Shown here: in pieces, positions 15,639 to 23,915 of the stretch
How positions within the stretch are numbered: position 1 is the first letter of the stretch
Layout of the letters: each line of letters starts with the position of its first letter
NCBI RefSeq assembly: GCF_017876625.1
Contig: NZ_JAGIOH010000001.1
Coordinates: forward strand, 4,795,501-4,859,500
Length of the DNA: 64,000 bases
Reading direction: 5' to 3'
Origin: Streptomyces syringium
Lineage (GTDB): Bacteria; Actinomycetota; Actinomycetes; Streptomycetales; Streptomycetaceae
The notes under the pieces: model-generated
Told to the model about the DNA's origin: nothing
Databases searched by the model: none
The model's input: the letters and a program-made list of their open reading frames with translations, nothing else
Program-made: the position numbers and the translations under genes

Positions 15639-16892
15639 ATGACGTACGGCAAGCGCCGCAAGAGCCTGGTGGCCGCGGCCGCCGTGCTCGGCGGTGTACT
15701 GACTCTCGCCGCGTGCGGCGGAGGCGACGACGACACCAAGAGCGGCGGCTCCGGCAAGTCGCAGAACCAGGTCGACGCCGCTGCCGCCAAGGACGCGTCC
15801 AAGGCGCAGATCAAGATCACGCCGAAGGGCGGGACCACCAACGCCGGCATCACCGGCGATGCGACCCAGGTCACCGTCAGTGACGGCGAGCTCACGAGCG
15901 TCAAGATGACGACCGAAAAGGGCACCCCGGTCGAGGGTTCAATATCGCCGGACAAGAAGTCGTGGAAGCCCGCGAAGCAGCTCGAGCGGTCGACCAAGTA
16001 CAAGGTCGTCGCGGAGGCCAAGGACTCCGAGGGCCGCAAGGCGACCGAGCACTCCTCCTTCTCCACCGTCTCCCCGGCGAACAGCTTCATCGGCTCCTTC
16101 ACGCCGGAGGACGGCTCGACCGTCGGCGCCGGCATGCCCGTGTCGATCAACTTCGACAAGCCGATCAAGGACCGCAAGGCCGTCCAGTCGGCCATCTCGG
16201 TCAACTCCACCAGCGGTCAGAAGGTCGTCGGTCACTGGTTCGGTGACCAGCGGATCGACTTCCGCCCGCAGGAGTACTGGAAGGCCAACTCCGACGTCAC
16301 CCTGAAGCTGGACCTCGACGGGGTGGAGGGCGCGCCGGGCATCAAGGGCGTGCAGAAGAAGACGGTCAAGTTCAAGATCGGCCACGCCCAGGTCTCCACG
16401 GTCGACGTCAAGACCCACCAGATGACGGTGGTCCGCGACGGCAAGACCATCAAGACCATCCCGATCTCCGCGGGCAGCCCCGAGAACCCGACGTACAACG
16501 GCAAGATGGTGATCTCCGAGAAGTTCAAGGAGACCCGGATGGACGGCTCGACCGTCGGCTTCACCAAGGGCGACGGCAAGGGCGAGTACGACATCAAGGA
16601 CGTGCCGCACGCGATGCGCCTGTCCACGTCGGGCACGTTCATCCACGGCAACTACTGGGGCAGCGGCATCTTCGGCTCGGTGAACACCAGCCACGGCTGC
16701 ATCGGTCTCGCGGACAAGCAGGGCGCCGACGACCCGTCGACGTCGGGCGCGTGGTTCTTCGAGAACTCGCAGCTGGGTGACATCGTCGAGGTCAAGAACT
16801 CGAACGACAAGAAGATCGCTCCGGACAACGGCCTCAACGGCTGGAACATGGACTGGAACGCGTGGGTCGCGGGCAGCGCGACGGGCGCGTGA
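15639..16892 (+). CDS. Lipoprotein L,D-transpeptidase (YkuD) with Ig-like domains
   Basis: 417 residues from ATG 15639 (GGAGA 8 bases upstream; GTG directly before it is also possible). The lipobox LAAC places a lipidated Cys26 after a basic signal. Two Ig-like domains (about 60-250) precede a YkuD catalytic domain with His336 and the SHGC motif, catalytic Cys354. It makes 3-3 cross-links in peptidoglycan at the outer face of the membrane, a linkage abundant in actinobacteria and insensitive to most penicillins. The Ig-YkuD layout matches mycobacterial LdtMt2. It is monocistronic, ending at a strong terminator. Confidence 0.93.
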   Translation: MTYGKRRKSLVAAAAVLGGVLTLAACGGGDDDTKSGGSGKSQNQVDAAAAKDASKAQIKITPKGGTTNAGITGDATQVTVSDGELTSVKMTTEKGTPVEGSISPDKKSWKPAKQLERSTKYKVVAEAKDSEGRKATEHSSFSTVSPANSFIGSFTPEDGSTVGAGMPVSINFDKPIKDRKAVQSAISVNSTSGQKVVGHWFGDQRIDFRPQEYWKANSDVTLKLDLDGVEGAPGIKGVQKKTVKFKIGHAQVSTVDVKTHQMTVVRDGKTIKTIPISAGSPENPTYNGKMVISEKFKETRMDGSTVGFTKGDGKGEYDIKDVPHAMRLSTSGTFIHGNYWGSGIFGSVNTSHGCIGLADKQGADDPSTSGAWFFENSQLGDIVEVKNSNDKKIAPDNGLNGWNMDWNAWVAGSATGA

Positions 16893-16933
16893 TCCTGAGC
16901 CTGTAGCGCGTGTAGCGCCTGTAGCACAGAAGG

Positions 16934-16969
16934 GGCCCTTCCGGCGGAACATCGCCGGGAGGGCCTTTT
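16934..16969 (+). terminator. Rho-independent terminator after the L,D-transpeptidase
   Basis: GGCCCTTCCGGCG (16934-16946) pairs with CGCCGGGAGGGCC (16953-16965) with one G-T wobble and a 6-base loop, followed by TTTTC. Confidence 0.85.
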
Positions 16970-16996
16970 CGTGCGCTACGGTGCGGGTAATCGGGT

Positions 16997-17018
16997 CGCT
17001 TCGTACGGTAACGAAGCG
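16997..17018. promoter_or_regulatory. Inverted repeat upstream of HTH gene
   Basis: CGCTTCGT-ACGGTA-ACGAAGCG is a perfect 8-base inverted repeat. It lies 53 bases before the ATG of the HTH protein at 17071, a plausible autoregulatory operator. It could also be a small secondary hairpin following the transpeptidase terminator. Confidence 0.4.
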
Positions 17019-17070
17019 GCCCCCGACGCTGGCTGCAACCGGCGAGGGGGGCCTACACCCGCAAGGAAAG

Positions 17071-18051
17071 ATGGTCCTTGAGATGCTCAGGCATGTTATC
17101 GCCCCTGCGCGCTTCTTCTCCCAGGTGCCGAACGAAATCATCCGCCACCCACGGCTGTCGGCGAACGCCGTACGGCTGCTGCTGTGGCAGCTGTCGCTGC
17201 CGGACGGCGTGGACCAGCCGTTGTGGGAGTCGGCGGAACGTGCGCGGATCGGGAAGAGGTCCTTCACCCTGGCGAAGCGTCAACTCGTGGCCGAGGGTTA
17301 TCTGTTCGAGTGGAAAGAACAGAGTGAAGGCGGGCAGTGGTCGACGACGCAGATGGTGTCGAACGTATGCCTGACGGCGGCGCAGGCGGTGACGGCCAGG
17401 GACGGCCTTCCCGCCGTCGCTCCACCGACGGGCGCCATCCCGGCCATCGGTGAGCCGAAGGCCCGGTCCGTCGGTCGTTCCCAAGACAACACGGGGGCGA
17501 AGACCGACCACCCTCCCACCCGGCCCGCTGCGGAAGTCCCTTCGCGGACGGCGGAAGTGACGCCGAGCCAGGTGCCCGCCCCGCTGGTGGAGCGGGGCGC
17601 CCAGGCCCTCGCGGCTCTCTCCCACACGGAGCGCCGCCTACGGCTGACGGGCAGCGACGTCCGGGCGCTCGCCCCGCTGGCGGGGGAGTGGCTCCTGCGC
17701 GGTGCGACGCTGCGGGACCTCCGCGACGACCTGACGGCAGGCCTGCCGGAGCGGGTGCACTCGGCGGCGGGGCTGCTGCGTGACCGCTTGCTGCGCAAGA
17801 TGCCGGAGGTGCCGTCGTTCGCGGAGCAGGAGCCGTTGACCTGCGCGGTCCCGAGGGCGGCGGACATGCGGGAATGCCAGGGTGAGCACACGCAGCCACG
17901 GCTGTTCACACCGGTGGCGGGGGAGCGCTTGTGCCCGGCATGCCGCCAGGACCGCGCGGAGGCGGCACAGGACGCCTCGGGAGCCATCCAGGCCACGTTG
18001 CGCGGCGCGGCGACGGTGAGGGCGGCCCTGCGGGGCGGGGCAGCGGGGTGA
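17071..18051 (+). CDS. Helix-turn-helix DNA-binding protein with C-terminal Cys-rich motif
   Basis: 326 residues. Residues about 10-100 form a winged helix (LSANAVRLLLWQLSLPDG, then AERARIGKRSFTLAKRQLVAEGYL) like MarR or replication-initiator type HTH domains. A Pro/Ala-rich linker follows. The C-terminus has a helical region and a CQGEH...LCPACR pattern that may bind zinc. This is a common Streptomyces architecture without assigned function. It is convergent with an XRE-TPR regulator and close to a DUF6415-like gene, a recurrent neighbourhood. AGGAAAG precedes the ATG; a second Met four codons later is possible. Confidence 0.75.
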   Translation: MVLEMLRHVIAPARFFSQVPNEIIRHPRLSANAVRLLLWQLSLPDGVDQPLWESAERARIGKRSFTLAKRQLVAEGYLFEWKEQSEGGQWSTTQMVSNVCLTAAQAVTARDGLPAVAPPTGAIPAIGEPKARSVGRSQDNTGAKTDHPPTRPAAEVPSRTAEVTPSQVPAPLVERGAQALAALSHTERRLRLTGSDVRALAPLAGEWLLRGATLRDLRDDLTAGLPERVHSAAGLLRDRLLRKMPEVPSFAEQEPLTCAVPRAADMRECQGEHTQPRLFTPVAGERLCPACRQDRAEAAQDASGAIQATLRGAATVRAALRGGAAG

Positions 18052-18086
18052 GGGCTTGCCGGGGCGATCGGCGCTGACCGCGCCCC

Positions 18087-19445
18087 TTACGCCTCGCGGG
18101 CTGAAGGCCGGGGGGAGGCCGCTATGGCCCTGGCCCGGTCGTAGACCTCCCTGGCGCGGGCGTTCTTCACGTAGGGGCGGAGGGCGGCCAGCATCGCGCG
18201 GAACCGGTCGTCGCACCGTCCGGACTGCACGTGCGGGAAGTCGTCGAGAACGCGATGCCAGTCCGCGCATGCCTCGTCCAGCCGGCCGATCTCCAGCTTC
18301 CTCTCGGCCAGCAAGCCGAGGTGCCGCACGCGCCCGCGCCGGTAGATCGAGTAGCGGGTGCGGTCGGACTCCTCCAGCGCTTCGATCGCCGCCTCCTTGT
18401 CGCCGAGCGCGTAACGGACTTGGGCCACGTGGTAGGCCAGCGACGACGGGTCGTACGAGCCGAACGCCTTTGCCTTGGACTCGGCCTTCTCCATGGCGAC
18501 CTCGGCTTCGCGGATCTTCGTCAGCGCGGTGGCGCGGTGACCGGTCTGGGCTGCGGCGTGCGCCTGCTGCCCGGAGAGGAAGGCCGTCATGCGGGGGCCC
18601 GCCTCGGGGGACGCGGCGGACGCGGAGTCGGCGAGGCGGAGCGAGAGGGGGGCGTGGCCGAGGTCGACGGCCTGGACGCTCATCCCGCGCAGGGTTGTGC
18701 AGTAGGTGAGATGGTCCTGTGCGGCACCGGCCAACTCCAGTGCTTTGATGTAGTACCGCTGGGCAAGGCCGTCGGCACGCTCGTCCATCGCCATGTATCC
18801 GGTGAGGTAGAGGTGGTCGGCGGCTGCCGACAGCATCGCCTTGCGAACGTCTTCCGACGCCTCGGCCTGGAGATGGGGCGCGATCGTGTTGACCAGAAAC
18901 GCGGCAGCCATGGGGCGCGCATGGCGACCGCCGAACATGTCGTCGATCTCGCTGATGCGTTCCGTCATCGCCGCCACGGCTTCCACTTCGCCGTATCCGA
19001 TGCGGGCGCGAGGGTTGCGCCTCATCGTCTCGAAGCGGCCGATGACATCCTGGTACTGCGGGATGGTCAGGGCGACGGAGAACAGCCCCGCGGCGCCGAG
19101 CACGGCTCGCCGCGAGGGGTCCATGTCGGCGCCGCCCAGCTCGATGAGACCGGTCACGCCGTCAGCCGGGGCGGCCGGGGCCTCCTCGGTGTTGCCCAAG
19201 CCCGCCTCAGCGGGCGTGACGGGTCGGTTCAGCCGGCGGGCGAAGGCTTCGAGGATCGCCGGACGGGCGCGACGCCGGGGCCTCGTTCCCGTCAGCCAGT
19301 GGCACACCGAGGAGTCGTCGTAGCGCAGGGCGAGGCCCATCTCGGTGCCGACGCGATTGACCTGGCGAGCGAGCTCACCGTTCGTCCAGCGAGCCTCGCT
19401 GATCAGCGAGGCAAGGCCGGGGTTCGGGGTGCGATCGGCATGCAT
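18087..19445 (-). CDS. XRE-type regulator with TPR-like helical domain
   Basis: 452 residues. An N-terminal helix-turn-helix (about 10-75: NGELARQVNRVGTEMG, SSVCHWLTGTRPRRR) is joined to a long all-helical region rich in TPR-like repeats (about 150-430). Such proteins are abundant in Streptomyces as cytoplasmic regulators that sense peptides or partner proteins. Between the domains is SRRAVLGAAGLFSVAL, which resembles a twin-arginine signal but is internal and probably marks a membrane-active or fortuitous segment. It is divergent from the small DUF6415-like gene, its most likely partner or target. Lower confidence for function than for domains. Confidence 0.85.
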   Translation of the reverse strand: MHADRTPNPGLASLISEARWTNGELARQVNRVGTEMGLALRYDDSSVCHWLTGTRPRRRARPAILEAFARRLNRPVTPAEAGLGNTEEAPAAPADGVTGLIELGGADMDPSRRAVLGAAGLFSVALTIPQYQDVIGRFETMRRNPRARIGYGEVEAVAAMTERISEIDDMFGGRHARPMAAAFLVNTIAPHLQAEASEDVRKAMLSAAADHLYLTGYMAMDERADGLAQRYYIKALELAGAAQDHLTYCTTLRGMSVQAVDLGHAPLSLRLADSASAASPEAGPRMTAFLSGQQAHAAAQTGHRATALTKIREAEVAMEKAESKAKAFGSYDPSSLAYHVAQVRYALGDKEAAIEALEESDRTRYSIYRRGRVRHLGLLAERKLEIGRLDEACADWHRVLDDFPHVQSGRCDDRFRAMLAALRPYVKNARAREVYDRARAIAASPRPSAREA

Positions 19446-19718
19446 GGGAAGGGCCTCCCCTGAAATTCAAGGATTTCAACTCCCCACCCTGGCACGGACG
19501 TACCGGTCTCTACAGCCCGCCGGTTAACTCGATGTCACCGGAGGCCGGTGAGTCGCTTGAACAGGCCTCCGGCCTGCATGTTCCCGGCTGCCCTCTTCCG
19601 TGTCTCCAAGCTGACCAGCAGTTGACGCTGATCATTTCGGCCCTTGCCGCCCGGCCTGAGGGCGGTCGGACCGAGCGCGTGCCGCAGTGCCCCTGACCAA
19701 TTGGAGGACGTCCCGCCC

Positions 19719-20096
19719 ATGACCCCCCAGAGCCCTCAGCAAGAGCCCACGCTCACCACGATGATGACCGGTGACAACGTCCCCCTCGACCTCGTCACCA
19801 TCCGCGCCACCGTCCGCCGCGCCCTCCAGGAGCGGACGGCTCTTCCCCGCGCCGAGGAGGTCCACGAGATCACCCGGGCCCTGCGTACCCACCTCTGGCT
19901 GATGCTGCCGGCCGCGCAGGCCATCGCGGACGGTCTCGACCGTGGCACGGGGCCGTGGCATCGATGGCGGGCGCTCATCGACCGGGTGCGGGTGGATCTC
20001 GATCACGACGGGGGGCCGGGGCTGTGCTCGGCGGTGGTGCACATGAAGGACCTCGGGCGCACGTGCCGGTTCCTGGCCGACTGCCTGGACGAATAG
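19719..20096 (+). CDS. DUF6415-like small protein
   Basis: 125 residues from ATG 19719 with GGAGG upstream. The core LDLVTIRATVRRALQER, a helix-breaking PRAEEVHEITRALRTHL and LMLPAAQAIADGL resemble DUF6415 proteins. These are small helical proteins often found beside XRE-TPR regulators and natural product clusters. No catalytic residues are evident. It is divergent from the XRE-TPR gene (273 bases between), so joint regulation is likely. The family assignment is from memory of the pattern and should be confirmed by profile search. Confidence 0.65.
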   Translation: MTPQSPQQEPTLTTMMTGDNVPLDLVTIRATVRRALQERTALPRAEEVHEITRALRTHLWLMLPAAQAIADGLDRGTGPWHRWRALIDRVRVDLDHDGGPGLCSAVVHMKDLGRTCRFLADCLDE

Positions 20097-20114
20097 GGCC
20101 CCGGAATCCCCGTC

Positions 20115-21047
20115 CTAAGGAACGAGGACGATCTTTCCCTTCACCCGTCCGCTTTCGATCAGACGGTGAGCCTCGGCCGCCTCCGTCAGCGGCAGGCTGC
20201 GTTCGACGTGCACCCGAAGCCGCCCCTGCTCGATGAGGGCGTTGAGCTTTTCCAACGAGGCGTAGTCGGGCTCGACGCCGAGGGCGGCGAAGCGCACCCC
20301 TCGCTCCGCCAGGCCCGGCACGGCCGCCGCGCGGGTGGCGCTCACCAGGATCCCGCCGGGCCGCAACACCTCCACCGCGCGCGCCGCGTCGTCACCTGCG
20401 ACCAAGTCGAAGAGCACGTCGACGTCCCGTACCGACGTAGCGACATCCGTCGTGGTGTAGTCGACGACGTCGTCCGCGCCGAAACCGCGCACGAACGCGT
20501 GTTTCTCCGCCCGCGCGGTGCCGATGACGTACGCCCCGAACGCCTTGGCGATCTGTACGGCCAGGTGGCCCGTCCCGCCGGCCGCCCCGAGGATCAGCAC
20601 CCGCTGCCCGCTCGACACCCGCGCCGTGTCCACCAGGCCCTGCCAGGCGGTGAGCGCCGCCATCGGCAGGGCCGCGGCCCCGGCGTGGGTGAGGGCGGCG
20701 GGTTTGTGGGCCAGATGGCGGGGCGGGGCGGTGACGTACTCGGCGTAGCCGCCGCCGCGCCATGGGAAATGCACCATCCCGTACACCTCGTCGCCCGGCG
20801 CGAAGCGGGTGACGCCGGGCGTGACCGCTTCGACCACGCCCGACACGTCCCAGCCGGGAATGAACGGCAGGCTTCCCCAAGGCACCACGCCTGCCCGGAA
20901 CTTCGCGTCCACCGGGTTCACACCGGCTGCTTCCACCCGCACCAGCACCTCGGTGGCCACCGGCTCCGGACGCTCCACCTCCGCCACGCGCAGCTCCTCG
21001 GGACCACCGAAGGCAAGCTGACGGACGGCGCGCATGAGCACACCCAT
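20115..21047 (-). CDS. NADP-dependent alcohol dehydrogenase-like quinone oxidoreductase
   Basis: 310 residues of the zinc-independent MDR family. It has an N-terminal GroES-like domain (GVNPVDAKFRAG, IPGWDVSGVVEAV) and a Rossmann domain (VLILGAAGGTGHLAVQIAKAFGA, GTARAEKH). No structural zinc cysteines are seen. It reduces quinones or enals with NADPH. The ATG 21047 has AGAGGGG upstream. It is divergent from an HxlR regulator with conserved cysteines 120 bases away. This resembles quinone/electrophile-responsive regulator-oxidoreductase pairs, so it probably detoxifies the compound the regulator senses. Confidence 0.9.
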   Translation of the reverse strand: MGVLMRAVRQLAFGGPEELRVAEVERPEPVATEVLVRVEAAGVNPVDAKFRAGVVPWGSLPFIPGWDVSGVVEAVTPGVTRFAPGDEVYGMVHFPWRGGGYAEYVTAPPRHLAHKPAALTHAGAAALPMAALTAWQGLVDTARVSSGQRVLILGAAGGTGHLAVQIAKAFGAYVIGTARAEKHAFVRGFGADDVVDYTTTDVATSVRDVDVLFDLVAGDDAARAVEVLRPGGILVSATRAAAVPGLAERGVRFAALGVEPDYASLEKLNALIEQGRLRVHVERSLPLTEAAEAHRLIESGRVKGKIVLVP

Positions 21048-21166
21048 GACGTACCCCTCTTACTGATCGTCCAGCTGATCTCTTACGGTCGCCGCGCGGC
21101 ACACACCAGCCTGCGTCAGGCACTGACTCTTGAGAAGAAGGCACCCTCCTGATACCCAGGTTCCCT

Positions 21167-21601
21167 ATGGATACCTGCGATGACCTGCGGCAATACGGCG
21201 GCGCCCACGCCTACTTCCAGACTTGTCCGTCCCGCCCGGTGCTGTCACTGCTCACCAGCAAATGGGCCCTGCTCACGGTGGGCGCCCTGCAACAGGGGCC
21301 GCTGCGCTTCAACGCACTGCGCCGCAGTCTGGACGGCGTCACGCAGAAGATGCTCACGCAGGCACTGCGCACCCTGGAGCGCGACGGCCTGGTCACCCGC
21401 ACCGTCTACCCGACGATCCCGCCCAAGGTCGTATACGAGCTCACCGAGCTCGGTCACAGCCTCACCGGCCTGCTGACGGCGATCCAGGGCTGGTCCGAGG
21501 AACACCAGCACGAGGTACTCGCCGCCCGCCGGAGCTATGACCGGCGGGCGGCAGCCGAGGTGGAGCCGGTGCGACAGGCCGGCGCCCCGGACACGCCCTA
21601 G
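21167..21601 (+). CDS. HxlR-family regulator with N-terminal cysteines
   Basis: 144 residues with a standard HxlR winged helix: VLSLLTSKWALLTVGALQQGPLRF, TQKMLTQALRTLERDGLV, and the wing PPKVVYELTELG. Cys4 and Cys20 precede the domain; in HxlR proteins such as QorR, YodB and HypR, cysteines here sense quinones or disulfide stress. It most likely represses the divergent MDR oxidoreductase and itself. Its stop codon shares CTAG with the stop of the convergent reductase gene, leaving no intergenic DNA. Confidence 0.9.
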   Translation: MDTCDDLRQYGGAHAYFQTCPSRPVLSLLTSKWALLTVGALQQGPLRFNALRRSLDGVTQKMLTQALRTLERDGLVTRTVYPTIPPKVVYELTELGHSLTGLLTAIQGWSEEHQHEVLAARRSYDRRAAAEVEPVRQAGAPDTP

Positions 21602-22257
21602 TGCCGGCCGGTCCCCGGACCCGTCGCATACGCCAAGGGCGGCGCGATCGCCCGCGCGTCCGCCTGCTCCTCCACCCACAGTCCGATGAACAGCGCCGCG
21701 GTCGCCTCCAGCAGTCCGGCGCGTTCCAGTCCGCCCCCGGACACCGGCGCACAGCCCACGTCCCGCACCAGTTCGTACGCCAACGCGACTGCCGACTCGT
21801 CGTCCCCGCAGACCGGAACCGCGAGGGGCTGACCGTCGAAGACCGGCGGGGTCATCCGCCACACGGACTCGTGGCAGAGGTTGAACGCCTTGATGACCCG
21901 CGCGCCCGGCGCCGCCGCGGCAAGGCGGCCCGCCGCCGAGGGGCCGGCTTCCGTCAGCAGGCGGAAGCCGGGCCCGACCGGGTTGGCGCAGTCGAGCAGG
22001 ACCTTCCCGCTCAGCGCCGCCCGGTACTCCCTGACGACGTCCGCCCCCACGCCATAGGGCAGCGCGACCAGCACCACCTCGCCGAAGTCCGTCGCCGCGT
22101 GCAGGCTCCCGTGACCCGCGCCGCCCCCGAGGCGCGTCGCGAGCCGCTGGGCCTTCCGCTCGTCCCGGCCTCCGACGAATACCTCATGCCCGGCCCGCAC
22201 CCAGTGCGTGGCCAGTGCGTCCGCCATGTTTCCCGTTCCCAGCACGCCGATCTTCAT
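21598..22257 (-). CDS. F420/NADP-type oxidoreductase (Rossmann, COG2085-like)
   Basis: 219 residues from ATG 22257 (AGGAGAGGGG upstream). It opens MKIGVLGTGNMADALATHW, a GxGxxG/A dinucleotide-binding motif, followed by VFVGGRDERKAQRL. This places it with NADPH-dependent F420 reductases and related NAD(P)-binding proteins. A mid-region VLLDCANPVGPGF and the C-terminal helix pattern match that group. It could reduce F420 or act on an unknown substrate. It is divergent from a second HxlR regulator (90 bases), its probable controller. Confidence 0.85.
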   Translation of the reverse strand: MKIGVLGTGNMADALATHWVRAGHEVFVGGRDERKAQRLATRLGGGAGHGSLHAATDFGEVVLVALPYGVGADVVREYRAALSGKVLLDCANPVGPGFRLLTEAGPSAAGRLAAAAPGARVIKAFNLCHESVWRMTPPVFDGQPLAVPVCGDDESAVALAYELVRDVGCAPVSGGGLERAGLLEATAALFIGLWVEEQADARAIAPPLAYATGPGTGRH

Positions 22258-22346
22258 CGGTCCCCGCCCCTCTCCTCGCTCGTTCCCACCGCTTCCTGGG
22301 CGGCGATACGGCGACACTAGGAAACCCGTCAGGCACCATTCGGTAC

Positions 22347-22697
22347 GTGACGACCGACGCCTACCTCGCCGACTGCCGTGCCCGTCTCGCCTTCGACCTG
22401 CTCTCCAACACCTGGAACCCCGTGCTCATCTGGGTCCTGCGGGACGGCCCCAGGCGCCCCGGCGAACTTCGCGAGCGCATCGGCGGCATCAGCCCCAAGG
22501 TCTTGACCGAGACGCTGCGGCGGCTGGAGTTCAACGGTCTGGTGGAACGACACGCCCATGCCGAAGCGCCGCCCCGCGTCGAGTACGAACTCACGGCCCT
22601 GGGGCGGACGTTGCTCGGCCCGATCGACGCCTTCGGCGCCTGGGCCTTCGAGCACGGCGATGAGGTCATGGCCGCCCAGGACCGGAACGGCGGGTGA
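22347..22697 (+). CDS. HxlR-family transcriptional regulator
   Basis: 116 residues from GTG 22347 (VTTDAYLADCRARLAFDLL). The winged helix is complete: WNPVLIWVLRDGPRRPGELRE, SPKVLTETLRRLEFNGLVER and a PPRVEYELTALG wing. One cysteine (Cys9) precedes the domain, as in single-Cys redox HxlR proteins. It is divergent from the F420-type reductase and probably controls it. With the 21167 gene, this gives two HxlR-reductase pairs side by side. Confidence 0.87.
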   Translation: MTTDAYLADCRARLAFDLLSNTWNPVLIWVLRDGPRRPGELRERIGGISPKVLTETLRRLEFNGLVERHAHAEAPPRVEYELTALGRTLLGPIDAFGAWAFEHGDEVMAAQDRNGG

Positions 22698-22857
22698 GAA
22701 CGCCGGGCGCCGGTCGGTGTCGTGGCCGCGGAGGAGGCGCCACACAAGGCGGTCGGCGACCAGGTGAATTGACCCGTTGAACCCCCGGACGCCCGGAACC
22801 TCCCGTTGATCGGAAAACCCGACGACAGCCCAGACCGCAGCCCGTACCGTGCGGAGG

Positions 22858-23847
22858 ATGACTGACCTGCTGCGGCTGACCGCGAGCCCGACCGAGGCCG
22901 AGATCGACGCGTGGCACGCCGTCGTCACCGACGCGCACGCGCATGACCTGCCCGCCGCCGTGCCCGCGCCCGACCGGGTGGAGACGGCGGGCGCTCTGCG
23001 CGTACCGGCCGCGAGCAGCCGCTATGTGCGGCTGGCCGTGCCCATGCCGGACGGCGACGGATACGCCGGGGTCGCTTCGCTGCGGCTGTTCGACGACGAG
23101 GAGAACCGGGCGACGGCCTGGATCGACGGGCTCGTTGTACGGCCGGACCAGCGGCGGCGCGGGATCGGCGCGAGATTGTGGCGGGAGTTGCGGGAGGTGC
23201 TCACCGAGGAGAAGCGGACCTCCGTGAGCCTGGAGATCGAACTCGGTGGCGAGGGCGAACAATTCGCGGTCGCGCACGACTGCACCTGCGCGCTGCCGCT
23301 CGTCATGTACGTGCAGCGCATCACCGAGGAGACCGTCGAGCCGCCGCGGCTCCCCGACGGCTATCGGTTCGTGCACTGGAACGGTGTCGTGCCCGACGAG
23401 CACGCCGAGCCGTTCGCGGTCGCACACGGGGCCATGGCCGACAGTTCCATGGGCGAGGTGGACGAGAAGCCGTTCCAGTGGGACGCCGCCCGCATCCGCG
23501 CCGCGCAGAACGCCGTCGTCGAGCGCGGCGGGGTGATGCTCACGGTCGTTGCCGTCGCCCCCGACGGCACCCACGCGGGCTACTCGGAGCTGGTGCAGCG
23601 CGCGCCCGGTGACGTACGGGCCCTGCAGTACGACACCGCCGTGGCCCCCGCCTACCGGGGGCTCGGGCTCGGGCGGGCGGTCAAGCTGCGGATGCTGGAG
23701 CTGCTGGCCGAGGAGGGCCTGCCGGTGCGCGAGATCGCCACCACCGTCGCCGACGACAACGGTCCGATGCGGGCCGTGAACAAGCTGCTCGGCTACCGCC
23801 CCGAGCGGTCGATCGGGATCTACCAGGTGCGACTGCCGTCCGTGTAG
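22858..23847 (+). CDS. Tandem GNAT acetyltransferase
   Basis: About 329 residues with two GNAT folds. The first has an acetyl-CoA pyrophosphate loop IDGLVVRPDQRRRGIGARL (about 90-108). The second has YDTAVAPAYRGLGLGRAVKLRML (about 260-280). The tandem architecture resembles mycothiol synthase MshD and some antibiotic-modifying enzymes, but the substrate cannot be read. GGAGG abuts ATG 22858, so an upstream GTG at 22849 or a leaderless transcript is possible. Stands alone between a regulator and a DUF2786 gene. Confidence 0.85.
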   Translation: MTDLLRLTASPTEAEIDAWHAVVTDAHAHDLPAAVPAPDRVETAGALRVPAASSRYVRLAVPMPDGDGYAGVASLRLFDDEENRATAWIDGLVVRPDQRRRGIGARLWRELREVLTEEKRTSVSLEIELGGEGEQFAVAHDCTCALPLVMYVQRITEETVEPPRLPDGYRFVHWNGVVPDEHAEPFAVAHGAMADSSMGEVDEKPFQWDAARIRAAQNAVVERGGVMLTVVAVAPDGTHAGYSELVQRAPGDVRALQYDTAVAPAYRGLGLGRAVKLRMLELLAEEGLPVREIATTVADDNGPMRAVNKLLGYRPERSIGIYQVRLPSV

Positions 23848-23915
23848 GCAGGGCCCACGCCGGTGTACGGGAAAATGGGGTGTACAGCCCGTACACCCCG
23901 AGGGAAGAGAGCTCC

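Noticed and set aside
15373..15639. An 88-codon frame in the divergent intergenic region
   Set aside because: No SD, no domain, and poor third-position GC bias; it also runs into the transpeptidase leader.
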